DNA of 41,783 bases from Pseudoalteromonas sp. FUC4 (lineage in GTDB: Bacteria; Pseudomonadota; Gammaproteobacteria; Enterobacterales; Alteromonadaceae), in NCBI RefSeq assembly GCF_008370255.1, contig NZ_SEUI01000006.1, positions 1-41,783 of the forward strand. The letters run 5' to 3'. Below, piece by piece: positions 1 through 7,684 of the stretch (position 1 is its first letter; the number at the start of each line of letters is the position of its first letter). The translations under genes and the position numbers were made by a program. The notes under the pieces are model-generated. The model ran no database searches and was not told where the DNA came from. It worked only from the letters and a program-made list of their open reading frames with translations.

Positions 1-81
1 CGACAGTTTGACAGAAGTTAATATGACTAAAGTAGATATTTACTGAAAGACTTAAAAAATATTATCAGATATTTTCCAAAT

Positions 82-109
82 TCAGTTAGTGCGTAGAAAT
101 ACGAACTGA
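82..109. other. Hairpin just 5' of 5S rRNA (probable rRNA processing stem)
   Basis: TCAGTT (82-87) pairs with AACTGA (104-109), and an inner CGT/ACG pair lies at 92-94/101-103. It sits in the spacer immediately before 5S, where rRNA precursors usually form processing stems. The spacer (1-119) shows no tRNA and no recognisable 23S 3' end. Confidence 0.4.
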
Positions 110-119
110 CAACCAAATT

Positions 120-238
120 TGCTTGGTGACAATAGCGTTTTGGACCCACCTGATCCCATGCCGAACTCAGTAGTGAAACGAAACAGCGCCGATGATAGTG
201 TAGCATTTGCTATGTGAAAGTAGGACATTACCAGGCTT
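120..238 (+). rRNA. rrf: 5S ribosomal RNA
   Basis: The 5' end TGCTTGG pairs with CCAGGC near 231-236, as in the gammaproteobacterial 5S helix I. The conserved 5S core is present: the stretch around 147-176 with CCACCTGATCCCATGCCGAA, and GTAGGACATTACC near the 3' end. Length is about 119 nt, normal for 5S. It is the last gene of an rRNA operon whose 23S lies off the left edge. The exact 5' and 3' ends are estimated from the terminal helix. Confidence 0.95.
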
Positions 239-250
239 CAAATTGTAGAG

Positions 251-280
251 AGCCCGATTCGAAAGAGTCGGGCTTTTTTA
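251..280 (+). terminator. Rho-independent terminator of the rRNA operon
   Basis: AGCCCGA (251-257) pairs with TCGGGCT (267-273) around a GAAA-containing loop, and six T residues follow. It lies 13 nt after the 5S gene in the same direction. Confidence 0.9.
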
Positions 281-576
281 CGTCTGCAGGAAAGTAAAAT
301 ACGTGCAATTAATGCACGCTCACATCAACACTCATCACGTAGGTCGAGCGAGCAACGCGACTCCCGACGCTCAAATCACTGCAAGTACCGCCTTATGAAG
401 CTTGAGCTTTAACTCGAACCTCACTATATAGCTTCATATTTCAGTAAACTTTCAATAAATCAGACCCTAATTACAGAGTCCCTCATTTCTTCTCATTTTG
501 TTGCAATTTCATTCTTGGTTTAATAAGTGACCTGTGTAAAACTACCTAAGTTAATTTAGTAAATCAGGTGACATGA
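281..576. other. Intergenic region with two small inverted repeats
   Basis: I see no gene. CGTGCA..TGCACG forms an inverted repeat at 302-318. A second GC-rich hairpin, GTCG..CGAC, lies at 343-361 inside a locally GC-rich stretch (338-371) that contrasts with the AT-rich surroundings and could be a REP-like repeat. The right part must carry the promoter of the following lipoprotein gene, but no clear -35/-10 pair was identified. Confidence 0.35.
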
Positions 577-1509
577 ATGTCGAATATTAAAGCTTGGAAA
601 CTTATAAGCCTGTTTTGTTTGTTCGCAGTGCTTATGGGTTGTCAATCTAAAGAAGAGCAGCTGCAACAAACAATTCAAGAGTCTATTAAAAAAGCAGATA
701 CAGAGCTGTCACAGCTTGGTACCGCGCTTGATAATGGGAATATGCGCAATGCTGTATTACTTAAAGAATATGGCGAGCTCCTTAAAAAACAACAACCAGA
801 GTTTACAAAAGTTGTTGATGTAATTACCCTTGATGCAACGCGCCGAGGCGCACTTTATAGTGGTTTAACACAGCGACTTAAAGATATTAAAGGAACTTAC
901 TTGATTCCTCCTTACGAAGATACGTTGCATAGCATTGATTTGTTGCGTGATGCGTCAAAACCTACGCTATTTTCTGATGCGTTAACCGATCCTATTAATA
1001 TGCTAGCTGATATGTCCAAAGGCACTTTAGCGCGTGTAGGCGCAATTAGTAAGCAAGCTGAAGGTGAGGGTGTTGGTAACCAAATGGTAGGTAACCCTAA
1101 CTATGGTAACTGGCAAACAAATAGTAATGGTATTAGCTTTTGGCAATGGTACGGCATGTACCGTATTTTAGGCGATGTATTTGACCGTGTAGAATATGGT
1201 AGTTGGAGCAAGCGCCGAAAGTATAGTTATTACAATGACTATGGCCGTTCGCGTTATTCAAGCCCTAAACAAATAAAAACCCAAAGCGCGCTAGAAACAC
1301 GCACGCGCCAAACATACCAACGCCAAGGTAAGCAGTTTACAAGCCCTTATGCGAGTAAGAAAACAGGTGCATCCGGTTTAAGCCGTAGTAGTTATACGCC
1401 ACCAAAAAGCCGCAGTAGTTATTCTCGTTCTAGCAGTTATAGCAATAGCTCAGGATCGGTGCGTGATAGCGGTAGCAGAACCTCTCGTGGCGTGAGCCGT
1501 GGTAAGTAA
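577..1509 (+). CDS. Lipoprotein with Ser/Tyr/Arg-rich C-terminal tail, first gene of yjf-type cluster
   Basis: 310 aa. An N-terminal signal peptide ends in a lipobox (LMGC, Cys at residue 22), so the protein is probably lipid-anchored. Residues about 25-180 look helical and soluble. A Trp/Tyr-rich patch (FWQWYGMYR) follows near residue 190, and then a low-complexity tail of about 110 residues rich in Ser, Tyr, Arg and Gly, ending SRGVSRGK. The start is supported by AGGTG six bases upstream. The layout (lipoprotein, aromatic patch, basic Ser-rich tail) resembles the YgiB/YjfM lipoproteins (DUF1190) of the E. coli yjf cluster, but I cannot claim homology. The next gene starts 26 nt downstream. 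Role unknown; cluster context suggests the cell envelope. Confidence 0.85.
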   Translation: MSNIKAWKLISLFCLFAVLMGCQSKEEQLQQTIQESIKKADTELSQLGTALDNGNMRNAVLLKEYGELLKKQQPEFTKVVDVITLDATRRGALYSGLTQRLKDIKGTYLIPPYEDTLHSIDLLRDASKPTLFSDALTDPINMLADMSKGTLARVGAISKQAEGEGVGNQMVGNPNYGNWQTNSNGISFWQWYGMYRILGDVFDRVEYGSWSKRRKYSYYNDYGRSRYSSPKQIKTQSALETRTRQTYQRQGKQFTSPYASKKTGASGLSRSSYTPPKSRSSYSRSSSYSNSSGSVRDSGSRTSRGVSRGK

Positions 1510-1535
1510 AAGAATAAAGTTGGAGTTAGAATAAT

Positions 1536-2435
1536 ATGTATGAATTTAATGGAATAACTATGTGGTCGCTACAAGCATTGGCGGTTGATTTTGCAATTAT
1601 TGTTTTATTATTTGTAAGCCTTAAATATATAAAAGGTTGGGTTTCAAACTTACACGCAAATGATGAAATTACAGAGCGTGATAACTTTGCTTTTGGTATT
1701 AGCTTTGCCGCTGGCTTAGTGGCACTGGCGATTGTATTAACGGGTGTAAGTAGTGGTGCTTTTGCTGCAACATTACAACAAGAAGCGCTGCAAATGTTAG
1801 CTTACGGCGCATTAGCAATTGTACTTATTAAGTTAGGCCACTTCTTTCAAGATAAAGTAGCACTTCGTAAAGTAAGCCTGCACGACGAAATCGTGAAAGG
1901 TAATGTTACAGCTTCAATAATTGATTTTGGTCATGTTGTTAGCGTTGCAATCGTTATTCGCTCAGCTCTTTTATGGGTGGCTACTGATGGCTGGCATGGT
2001 CTTCCAATTGTAATTGCTGCCTTTATTATAGGTAGTGTTGTATTACTACTTGTTAGCCAGTACCGAGTGCAGTTATTTAAGCGTACAAACAAAAGTGGCG
2101 ACTGCCTACAACAAGCAATTGTTGATGGTAACTTAGCTGTTGGTATTCGTTACGCTGGGTTTTTAGTAGGTAGTGCATTAGCTATTACCGCTGCAACGGG
2201 TGTTGCGCCATACGCTGCTGATAACATTAATGCGAGTTTACTATACTGGGCTATTAGCGCTGTTGTGAGCCTTGTTGCATTTATTATTTTGCACTTAGTG
2301 ACAATTAAAATAATTTTATCTGGTTGCGATATTTCCGATGAAGTTAATCGTAAAAAAAATGTAGGTGTAGCTACTATTTCTGCAGCAGTATCATTTGCTG
2401 TAGGTATCACTATGGCAACCTTACTAGGCGCATAA
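1536..2435 (+). CDS. DUF350 membrane protein with internal duplication (YjfL-like)
   Basis: 299 aa, about eight predicted membrane segments. Four related units can be seen, each with a polar stretch followed by a helix: TERDNFAFGISFAAG (about 46), HDEIVKGNVTASIIDFG (about 116), AIVDGNLAVGIRYAG (about 195) and SDEVNRKKNVGVATIS (about 267). DUF350 proteins such as E. coli YjfL are about 130 aa, so this protein looks like a tandem fusion of two DUF350 units. It is an inner-membrane protein of unknown biochemical role, recurrently encoded beside PspA-like and aminopropyltransferase-like genes. Its stop lies three bases before the GTG start of the next gene, so translation is probably coupled. Confidence 0.9.
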   Translation: MYEFNGITMWSLQALAVDFAIIVLLFVSLKYIKGWVSNLHANDEITERDNFAFGISFAAGLVALAIVLTGVSSGAFAATLQQEALQMLAYGALAIVLIKLGHFFQDKVALRKVSLHDEIVKGNVTASIIDFGHVVSVAIVIRSALLWVATDGWHGLPIVIAAFIIGSVVLLLVSQYRVQLFKRTNKSGDCLQQAIVDGNLAVGIRYAGFLVGSALAITAATGVAPYAADNINASLLYWAISAVVSLVAFIILHLVTIKIILSGCDISDEVNRKKNVGVATISAAVSFAVGITMATLLGA

Positions 2436-2438
2436 TCA

Positions 2439-4160
2439 GTGTCATCAACCAACACTCCCCCAAGTAAGTCTCGCTTACTTGGGCACGATATATTACTAAT
2501 TACTGTTATGGCCGTGCTTGCTGGGTGCGGCCTTATTTATGAATACTTACTATCTCATTATGCGGGCCGTGTACTTGGCTCAGTAGAAAGCGCTATTTAC
2601 GCCATGATTGGTACTATGATTGTAGCAATGGGCTTAGGCGCTTTTTTAGCACGTTGGTTTAAAGATGCATTTACCGCTTTTGCTTGGCTAGAAAGTATAA
2701 TTGCATTAGTTGGCATGGGCTGCATTTTAGCGATAGCGGGTGTAATAGCAGTTAGTTATTCTCTTCCTCATTTATTTTCGAGCATTTTTAATTTACCCCC
2801 TGATGTTGTGCTTAATGGTTACGTATTTCAAAAGCTACAAGAGTGGTCACGTTTTCTACCTTATGTTTTTGGTTTAATACTGGGCTTATTTATTGGTATG
2901 GAAATACCGCTTATAGCGCGCATTCGTCAGCATGTTTATGGCCGTTTTTTAGAAAACAACGCAGGGACTATTTATGGTGCCGATTATATTGGTGCTGGTA
3001 TAGGCGCTGCTATTTGGGTAAGCATCATGCTCTCAATGCCTATAATGCAAGCTGCAGCGTGGACGGCGTTATTTAACATCATCGCAGGGCTTGCATTTTT
3101 ATGGCGTTACCATACCCATGTGCGCTTTGCTAAGGCACTTTTAGTTTGCCATATAGTACTGTTGGCATTGTTTGGCTTTATTTTAGTATTTGGCAGTAGC
3201 TGGATGAACAATCTAAGTAATGTTTTATACAAAGATAAAGTAATTTATTCGCAAGCAACCAAATACCAGCACGTAGTTTTAACCGAAAGGTTAAGCAAAA
3301 ACCAACCTCAGCCAATCACCGATTTATATTTAAATGGTCGTTTGCAGTTCTCAAGTATTGATGAGCAAATATATCATTCAATGCTGGTTTACCCTGCAAT
3401 GCTTGCCTCTAACAGACACGACCGTGTATTAATAATTGGTGGTGGTGACGGGCTAGCACTTAGAGATGTTTTAAAATGGTCTGTGAGTGAAGTAACACTA
3501 ATAGATTTAGACGCGCAGCTTCTCAATTTATTTGGTCATAAAGATGGTGACTTTACGCCGCCAGAGCACATCAATAAGCGATTACTACAGCTAAACAATA
3601 AATCGATGCAAGACTCGCGAGCCAACATAATTGTGGGTGATGCATTTTTAGAAGTTGAAAAACTGCTTGATCAATCTAAGCAGTTCGACACCATCTTAAT
3701 TGATTTACCGGACCCAAATCACCCTGATCTAAATAAAATGTACAGTGACTACTTTTATAATCATGTACGTCAGTTATTAGCACCCGATGGCGCAATGGCG
3801 GTTCAATCAACCTCACCTTATCATGCTAAAAAAGCGTTTTTAAGCATTGCTAAAACAGTTAAAGCCGCAGGGTTTGAGTATGTTGAGCAGTATCAGCAAA
3901 ACATACCTTCGTTTGGGCAGTGGGGCTGGACGATAGCTACTAAAATGGGTCAATCGGCCAGTGGCCGTATTAATGATGCGACAGCTATGCCTGTGCCATC
4001 AAGGTGGATTAGTAAAGAATATTTATTGGCAAGTTTTGTATTTCCTAACCACTACTTTGAACAAGTTAAAAGTATTGAGGTCAATAGGTTAGGATCTGGT
4101 CAGTTGTATGATTACTACCGCACTGCATGGCAAATAGAAAGCGAATTGTATAAAAACTAA
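2439..4160 (+). CDS. Membrane-anchored spermidine synthase-like (aminopropyltransferase-fold) protein
   Basis: 573 aa. Residues about 15-260 hold roughly seven hydrophobic membrane segments. The C-terminal half is a Rossmann-fold polyamine synthase domain with the SAM/dcSAM-binding GGGDG loop at residues 334-338, an acidic DLDAQL motif about 20 residues on, GDAF near 396 and DLPDPNHP starting at D422, the region that contains the catalytic acid in SpeE-type enzymes. SpeE is soluble and about 290 aa, so this is the membrane-fused form found beside DUF350 genes. The start is GTG at 2439, three bases after the preceding stop. It may modify a polyamine or another amine at the membrane; the substrate is unknown. 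Confidence 0.9.
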   Translation: MSSTNTPPSKSRLLGHDILLITVMAVLAGCGLIYEYLLSHYAGRVLGSVESAIYAMIGTMIVAMGLGAFLARWFKDAFTAFAWLESIIALVGMGCILAIAGVIAVSYSLPHLFSSIFNLPPDVVLNGYVFQKLQEWSRFLPYVFGLILGLFIGMEIPLIARIRQHVYGRFLENNAGTIYGADYIGAGIGAAIWVSIMLSMPIMQAAAWTALFNIIAGLAFLWRYHTHVRFAKALLVCHIVLLALFGFILVFGSSWMNNLSNVLYKDKVIYSQATKYQHVVLTERLSKNQPQPITDLYLNGRLQFSSIDEQIYHSMLVYPAMLASNRHDRVLIIGGGDGLALRDVLKWSVSEVTLIDLDAQLLNLFGHKDGDFTPPEHINKRLLQLNNKSMQDSRANIIVGDAFLEVEKLLDQSKQFDTILIDLPDPNHPDLNKMYSDYFYNHVRQLLAPDGAMAVQSTSPYHAKKAFLSIAKTVKAAGFEYVEQYQQNIPSFGQWGWTIATKMGQSASGRINDATAMPVPSRWISKEYLLASFVFPNHYFEQVKSIEVNRLGSGQLYDYYRTAWQIESELYKN

Positions 4161-4165
4161 CAAAA

Positions 4166-4220
4166 CATGATTGACATAATATGTCAATCATGAGAATCTT
4201 AACTCAGACATAATATGTCA
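4166..4220. promoter_or_regulatory. Tandem palindromic operator upstream of yjfI-like gene
   Basis: TGACATAATATGTCA (4172-4186) is a 6-3-6 palindrome that extends to a perfect 12-3-12 inverted repeat over 4166-4192. The core GACATAATATGTC recurs at 4207-4219, 34 bp centre to centre (about three helical turns). The first copy contains a TTGACA that could serve as a -35 element. The second copy ends 20 bp before the ATG at 4240. No T-run follows, so a terminator is unlikely. This looks like a two-site operator for a dimeric regulator; the regulator is not identified. Confidence 0.7.
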
Positions 4221-4239
4221 AACGACAAAAGGCAGAGAC

Positions 4240-4653
4240 ATGGAATTAAATGAACTTTCAATAAAATTAGCTTCTTTTGAAACTGAAGGCGCTAACTTTG
4301 AGTCTTTCTTGATTGCCAACCCAGGCGAGCAAGATGTTTTACAAGTCATTGTTGATGGAAATGATGAACTTCCAATTTTTGTTACACAAACGCAAGAGCA
4401 GTTGTTATGTATTAGCTACTTGTTTGACGAAGATGAAGTTAAGAGTGAATTACGCAACGAGTTAAACGAAACATTACTACGTTTAAACGTGCCAATTCCA
4501 CTGAGTGCATTTGCTAAAATCGATAACAAATACGCGATTTTTGGTGCACTGTCGGTAAATTCATCATTAGATGACGTTACCCACGAACTAGTGACGTTAG
4601 CCGATAACGCTATCGATGCACTAGAAGCCGTGACCTTGTATTTAAATGATTAA
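4240..4653 (+). CDS. YjfI-like DUF2170 family protein
   Basis: 137 aa, acidic, no signal peptide or membrane segment. Composition and order (ELSIKLASFETEGANFE.. FLIANPGEQDVLQVIVDGNDELPIFVTQTQEQLLCISYLFDEDEV) fit the DUF2170/YjfI family, which precedes the PspA-like gene in E. coli (yjfIJ). The gene directly follows the double palindrome and has a purine-rich leader (AAAGGCAGAG). It is the first gene of a probable second transcription unit, with the PspA-like gene 24 nt downstream. Biochemical function is not established for the family. Confidence 0.85.
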   Translation: MELNELSIKLASFETEGANFESFLIANPGEQDVLQVIVDGNDELPIFVTQTQEQLLCISYLFDEDEVKSELRNELNETLLRLNVPIPLSAFAKIDNKYAIFGALSVNSSLDDVTHELVTLADNAIDALEAVTLYLND

Positions 4654-4677
4654 TAGCCAGTTAGTGGAGTTAAGATT

Positions 4678-5370
4678 ATGAGTATTTTAAAAAAATTATT
4701 TACAGCAGTACGTGGCGGCGCTCGTGAAGCAGGCGAAGCAATTGTAGACAAAAATGGTATCCGTATTTTTGAGCAAGAAATTGCAGATGCGCAAAATGCA
4801 CTTCACCGTGCTAAAAAAAGCCTTACAGAAGTAATGGCTAAAGAAATGCAAACTAAGCGTAAAATTAGCGCTGTAGATGCATCAATCGCGGAACACGAAG
4901 CGTATGCAGGCCAAGCTCTTGAAAAGGGCAACGAGGCGCTGGCATTAGAAATTGCAGAAAAAATTGGTGACTTTGAAGCTGAAAAAGCTGAAAACGAGCA
5001 AGTATTATCTGGCTTTAGCAATCACATTGTTGCGCTTAAGCAGCAAGTTAAAGATGCTGAAAAATCAATTAAAGAGAATCAGCGTCAGCTTACAATGGTT
5101 AAAACCACTGAAAGTGTACAGCAAGCAACAATGGCTGTTAACAGCACGCTTAATACAAACAGCTCGTCTATGACATCGGCTCGTCAATCGCTTGAACGCA
5201 TTAAACAGCGTCAACAAGATCGTAGCGACCAGCTAGGCGCTGCAAAAGAGCTTGAGTCAGAAGTTAATGGCGATGACTTAAAAGCTAAAATGGCTGAAGC
5301 CGGTATTGGTGACACAAGTCCAAAAAGCGCTGATATTTTAGCTCGCATTAAAGCGAAGCAAAATAGCTAA
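4678..5370 (+). CDS. PspA/IM30 family protein (YjfJ-like)
   Basis: 230 aa, almost entirely predicted coiled coil from about residue 25 to 185 with alternating charged and Ala/Gln positions, the hallmark of PspA/IM30/ESCRT-III-like proteins. It starts MSILKKLFTAVRGGAREAG, an amphipathic N-terminal helix as expected for membrane binding. The length matches PspA (about 222 aa). GGAG lies eight bases before the ATG. In E. coli yjfJ has the same neighbours (yjfI, yjfK, yjfL). Probably a membrane-remodelling or membrane-protecting scaffold under envelope stress; this is inferred from the family. A strong hairpin terminator follows within 21 nt of the stop. Confidence 0.92.
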   Translation: MSILKKLFTAVRGGAREAGEAIVDKNGIRIFEQEIADAQNALHRAKKSLTEVMAKEMQTKRKISAVDASIAEHEAYAGQALEKGNEALALEIAEKIGDFEAEKAENEQVLSGFSNHIVALKQQVKDAEKSIKENQRQLTMVKTTESVQQATMAVNSTLNTNSSSMTSARQSLERIKQRQQDRSDQLGAAKELESEVNGDDLKAKMAEAGIGDTSPKSADILARIKAKQNS

Positions 5371-5390
5371 CCATTACGTTTATACTTTAA

Positions 5391-5424
5391 AAAGGTAACT
5401 GAGTTTTGCTCAGTTACCTTTTTT
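5391..5424 (+). terminator. Intra-operon terminator/attenuator between PspA-like and YjfK-like genes
   Basis: A perfect 13-bp stem AAAGGTAACTGAG (5391-5403) / CTCAGTTACCTTT (5409-5421) with a TTTTG loop is followed by a T-run. It lies between co-directional genes, 20 nt before the next ATG, so it probably reduces transcription of the downstream three genes relative to the PspA-like gene. Confidence 0.85.
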
Positions 5425-5444
5425 GCTTAGAAGGCAACCTTCCT

Positions 5445-6083
5445 ATGTTTAATTTTTTCAAATCTAAAAAAGAGCCAGAACGTCAGCTTAATCATCCAAG
5501 CGATCTTAAAGTAGGCGACATGTTTAGCGTTATAGACTCATTTGCTTATCCAACATGGTTAAAGGGTGAAACGTTACGTGTTACTGATATTCAGACTTAC
5601 CAATATCAGCACAGTAGCGATACTGAATTTGTACTTGAGACAAACAGCGGGCAAGTTGTATTTTTACAAATTGAGCAAGATGACGGTGAAGAGTGGGCAA
5701 ACTTTTCTATTAAAATTCAACGAAACGAAGTTGAAGAAATTTTTAGCCTTGATGAGTTTGCGCGTATTTTTGATGAAGAGTCGTTAACCCACATTGCAGT
5801 GCAAAATACACCAGAGAGCTTTATGCAGTTTTTAGCTAAAAGCTATCAACAAAGCGAGTCGCCTTATGTGTGTTATTTCCATAATAAAGACTACCGCAAC
5901 CAAGCTTTGCCTCGTTATGAGCAAGAAGGTGGCGAGCCATGTGAAATGATTTGCTTAGCGTCTGATAATGAAGGCTTTGGTTTAAATATTGAAATTTGGG
6001 ATGGCGGCGAAACAGAAGTATCGCTAACACTGACGCGCCCAATGTCAGATATTGTAGACTTGTTTCCCGGAGATGCTAAGTGA
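5445..6083 (+). CDS. YjfK-like DUF2491 family protein
   Basis: 212 aa from the ATG at 5445. An upstream in-frame start (5406) would lie inside the terminator stem-loop and is rejected; AAGG at 5431-5434 precedes the chosen ATG. The protein starts MFNFFKSKKEPE, a short basic segment, followed by an all-soluble acidic domain (VGDMFSVIDS.. YPTWLKGETLRV.. SPYVCYFHNKDY.. LNIEIWDGGETEVSLTL). These features and the position after the PspA-like gene match YjfK (DUF2491). The last bases overlap the next gene by four (GTGA). Function unknown; a role with PspA at the membrane is inferred from conserved neighbourhood only. Confidence 0.85.
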   Translation: MFNFFKSKKEPERQLNHPSDLKVGDMFSVIDSFAYPTWLKGETLRVTDIQTYQYQHSSDTEFVLETNSGQVVFLQIEQDDGEEWANFSIKIQRNEVEEIFSLDEFARIFDEESLTHIAVQNTPESFMQFLAKSYQQSESPYVCYFHNKDYRNQALPRYEQEGGEPCEMICLASDNEGFGLNIEIWDGGETEVSLTLTRPMSDIVDLFPGDAK

Positions 6084-6406
6084 GTGATGCTAAAGACAAG
6101 TGGTTACGTCAGGAACAAGCTGTACGTGCTACGCAGATGGCATTTGATCTGAGCAGCGAAGTTCAAAAGCTGATAAAAAAACAAGCGATCGATCAAGAGC
6201 TAACTCCATCAGACATGATCCGCAAAATACTTGGCTTAGATGTAAAATCTAAAAAAACGCGTCAACGTTTATCGTTTAATTTAAATGATGATGAGATTGC
6301 GCAACTAGCCAGTCGCTTTGATGTACAAAGCGATGATAAGCGAGCCGTAAAGCAGCAAGTAGCTGATTTATTAATAGCGCACACTAAAAATAAAAAAGTG
6401 AAATAA
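6080..6406 (+). CDS. Small cytosolic protein of yjf-type cluster, possibly helical DNA-binding
   Basis: 108 aa, no signal peptide. The GTG start at 6080 overlaps the previous stop, with CGGAGA eight bases upstream, so it is translationally coupled. Two similar-looking halves can be seen: residues about 20-55 (DLSSEVQKLIKKQ.. TPSDMIRKILGLD) and about 63-102 (RLSFNLNDDEIAQLASRF.. VKQQVADLLIA). Each combines a short strand-like segment with two helices, reminiscent of ribbon-helix-helix or other small helical folds. I do not recognise the family. The context is the envelope-stress cluster, so it may be a regulator or an adaptor for YjfK; neither is shown. Confidence 0.75.
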   Translation: MSDAKDKWLRQEQAVRATQMAFDLSSEVQKLIKKQAIDQELTPSDMIRKILGLDVKSKKTRQRLSFNLNDDEIAQLASRFDVQSDDKRAVKQQVADLLIAHTKNKKVK

Positions 6407-6421
6407 TTTGATTAGATTTTT

Positions 6422-6607
6422 ATGAATATTATTTTAATTGCTTACTTAATTATTTTTGCGTTGTTTGGTACTGCGGCGAGTTATTTTGTACGCTTTATTT
6501 ATGCGTATTGGGTGCTTAAAACAATGCCTATGAAGTACATTATAAAAGCGGGTATTTGCGTGGTATTGGTCGTTGTGATCTCAGCGTTAATTCCGTATTT
6601 AAGTTAA
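6422..6607 (+). CDS. Small two-helix membrane protein
   Basis: 61 aa with two hydrophobic segments, residues about 3-30 (IILIAYLIIFALFGTAASYF) and 43-60 (IKAGICVVLVVVISALIPYL), joined by a short basic/aromatic loop. It starts 15 nt after the previous stop in the same direction, so it is probably the last gene of the cluster. The ribosome binding site is weak. Family not recognised. A real gene is likely from its hydrophobic pattern and position, but it is short. Confidence 0.6.
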   Translation: MNIILIAYLIIFALFGTAASYFVRFIYAYWVLKTMPMKYIIKAGICVVLVVVISALIPYLS

Positions 6608-6626
6608 CGCTGAGGTTAAATTTGAT

Positions 6627-7031
6627 TTATTTTATATCAAACGACTGGCACTGCTGATTAATACACAGCGATTGCACTTCAAGTACTGGAGAACAATCAG
6701 TTAAGCCTTGTGCTTTATTTTGTATGTTTTCTTGTTTTGTTATTTGTTGAGCAAGCTGTTCAGCTTCTTCTTGAGAGGTGTTTAGCGTTGAATAAACCGC
6801 GTATTTACTTGGTCCACCGCACGCGCGGGCGCCAACTTCAAGGACTTTGCACTGAAAGCTAGCGGTGCAGCTATTATTACTCACCATGTTATTCAGATCA
6901 TAGTTCAAGTCAGACAAGTTTTTACTTTGTTCATTACCTGACGTTACAGTGCTAGCACAGCCACTTAGTAACAAAATGCTGCTAGCCATGCTTATAATTG
7001 ATAGCTTAACTGTTGATGGTAAACAACTCAT
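6627..7031 (-). CDS. Small Cys-rich lipoprotein with RACGGPS motif (paralog 1)
   Basis: 134 aa when started at the ATG at 7031, chosen because AAGGA lies seven bases upstream; the longer frame from 7052 has no ribosome site. The signal peptide ends in lipobox LLSGC. The mature part has CTASFQCKVLEVGARACGGPS followed by YAVYST and three further Cys near the C terminus (DCSPVLEVQSLCINQQC), so several disulfides are likely. The domain matches that of the gene just upstream (7042-7575), so the two are a tandem duplication and probably one operon. Function unknown; probably periplasmic, lipid-anchored. Confidence 0.82.
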   Translation of the reverse strand: MSCLPSTVKLSIISMASSILLLSGCASTVTSGNEQSKNLSDLNYDLNNMVSNNSCTASFQCKVLEVGARACGGPSKYAVYSTLNTSQEEAEQLAQQITKQENIQNKAQGLTDCSPVLEVQSLCINQQCQSFDIK

Positions 7032-7041
7032 AACGTTATCC

Positions 7042-7575
7042 TTAAAATGCACTTACCGCTGAGCCTTCAAGTTTAACACATTTATTTTCAACACACTGCG
7101 TGCTTGGCGTTGTTAAATGCTGACAAATACTCATTATCCCTTTTTGTGAATTATAGCTACTTTCAAGCTTTGTGATTTTATCGCTAAGGGCTGTTACTTG
7201 ATCTTCAGACGCAGTGTTTGTTGAATACACGACAAAGCTGCTTGGCCCGCCACATGCGCGACTACCTACAGCATTTACTCTACATTGGGTGCTTGTATCA
7301 CATTGCGAGTCTGTAATTAGCGTATTTAATTCGGCTTTAGCTGCTTTTATATCGTCTATTGAAATGTTTTTTAAATCAGCTTTTGGTATTTTTTCAGCAA
7401 CTACGTTCTTTTTAGTATTTTCTTGTAATTGATTATTCTCTTTTAGCTTTTGTAGCTCTTGCTTTGGTGCTTCAGCCTCTGAGGCGATTGTTACTTGCTG
7501 TGTTTTAGCTGGTTCTTTATCCAAACATGCAGTTAAACACAGTGGTAAAAGTATGGCTAATAATGGGGTACGCAT
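7042..7575 (-). CDS. Cys-rich lipoprotein with RACGGPS motif (paralog 2)
   Basis: 177 aa from the ATG at 7575 (MRTPLLAILLPLCLTAC), preferred over upstream starts at 7614/7605 because AAGG is six bases before it and the signal peptide then has normal length. The lipobox is LTAC. Residues about 20-75 are a Lys/Gln/Glu-rich linker. The C-terminal domain CDTSTQCRVNAVGSRACGGPS with FVVYST and paired Cys (CQHL.. CVENKC) is shared with the downstream gene. The order of the six Cys is conserved between the paralogs. The family is not named by me; function unknown. Ten bases separate its stop from the next start. Confidence 0.82.
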   Translation of the reverse strand: MRTPLLAILLPLCLTACLDKEPAKTQQVTIASEAEAPKQELQKLKENNQLQENTKKNVVAEKIPKADLKNISIDDIKAAKAELNTLITDSQCDTSTQCRVNAVGSRACGGPSSFVVYSTNTASEDQVTALSDKITKLESSYNSQKGIMSICQHLTTPSTQCVENKCVKLEGSAVSAF

Positions 7576-7684
7576 AAAAAACCTTGATAGTGATGAAATA
7601 TTCATCACTATCATACACGGTGCATTTTTTACGGCAATAAAAACTATATTATCAAGTAATTAAAGACGTGAAAAATATTGTTTA

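Noticed and set aside
1..119. 23S rRNA 3' end before the 5S gene
   Set aside because: The sequence shows no 23S 3' terminal helix; it reads as intergenic spacer.
5406..5444. Extended N terminus for the YjfK-like gene
   Set aside because: The extra codons lie in a perfect terminator stem and T-run; the ATG at 5445 has a ribosome site and gives the family-like start.
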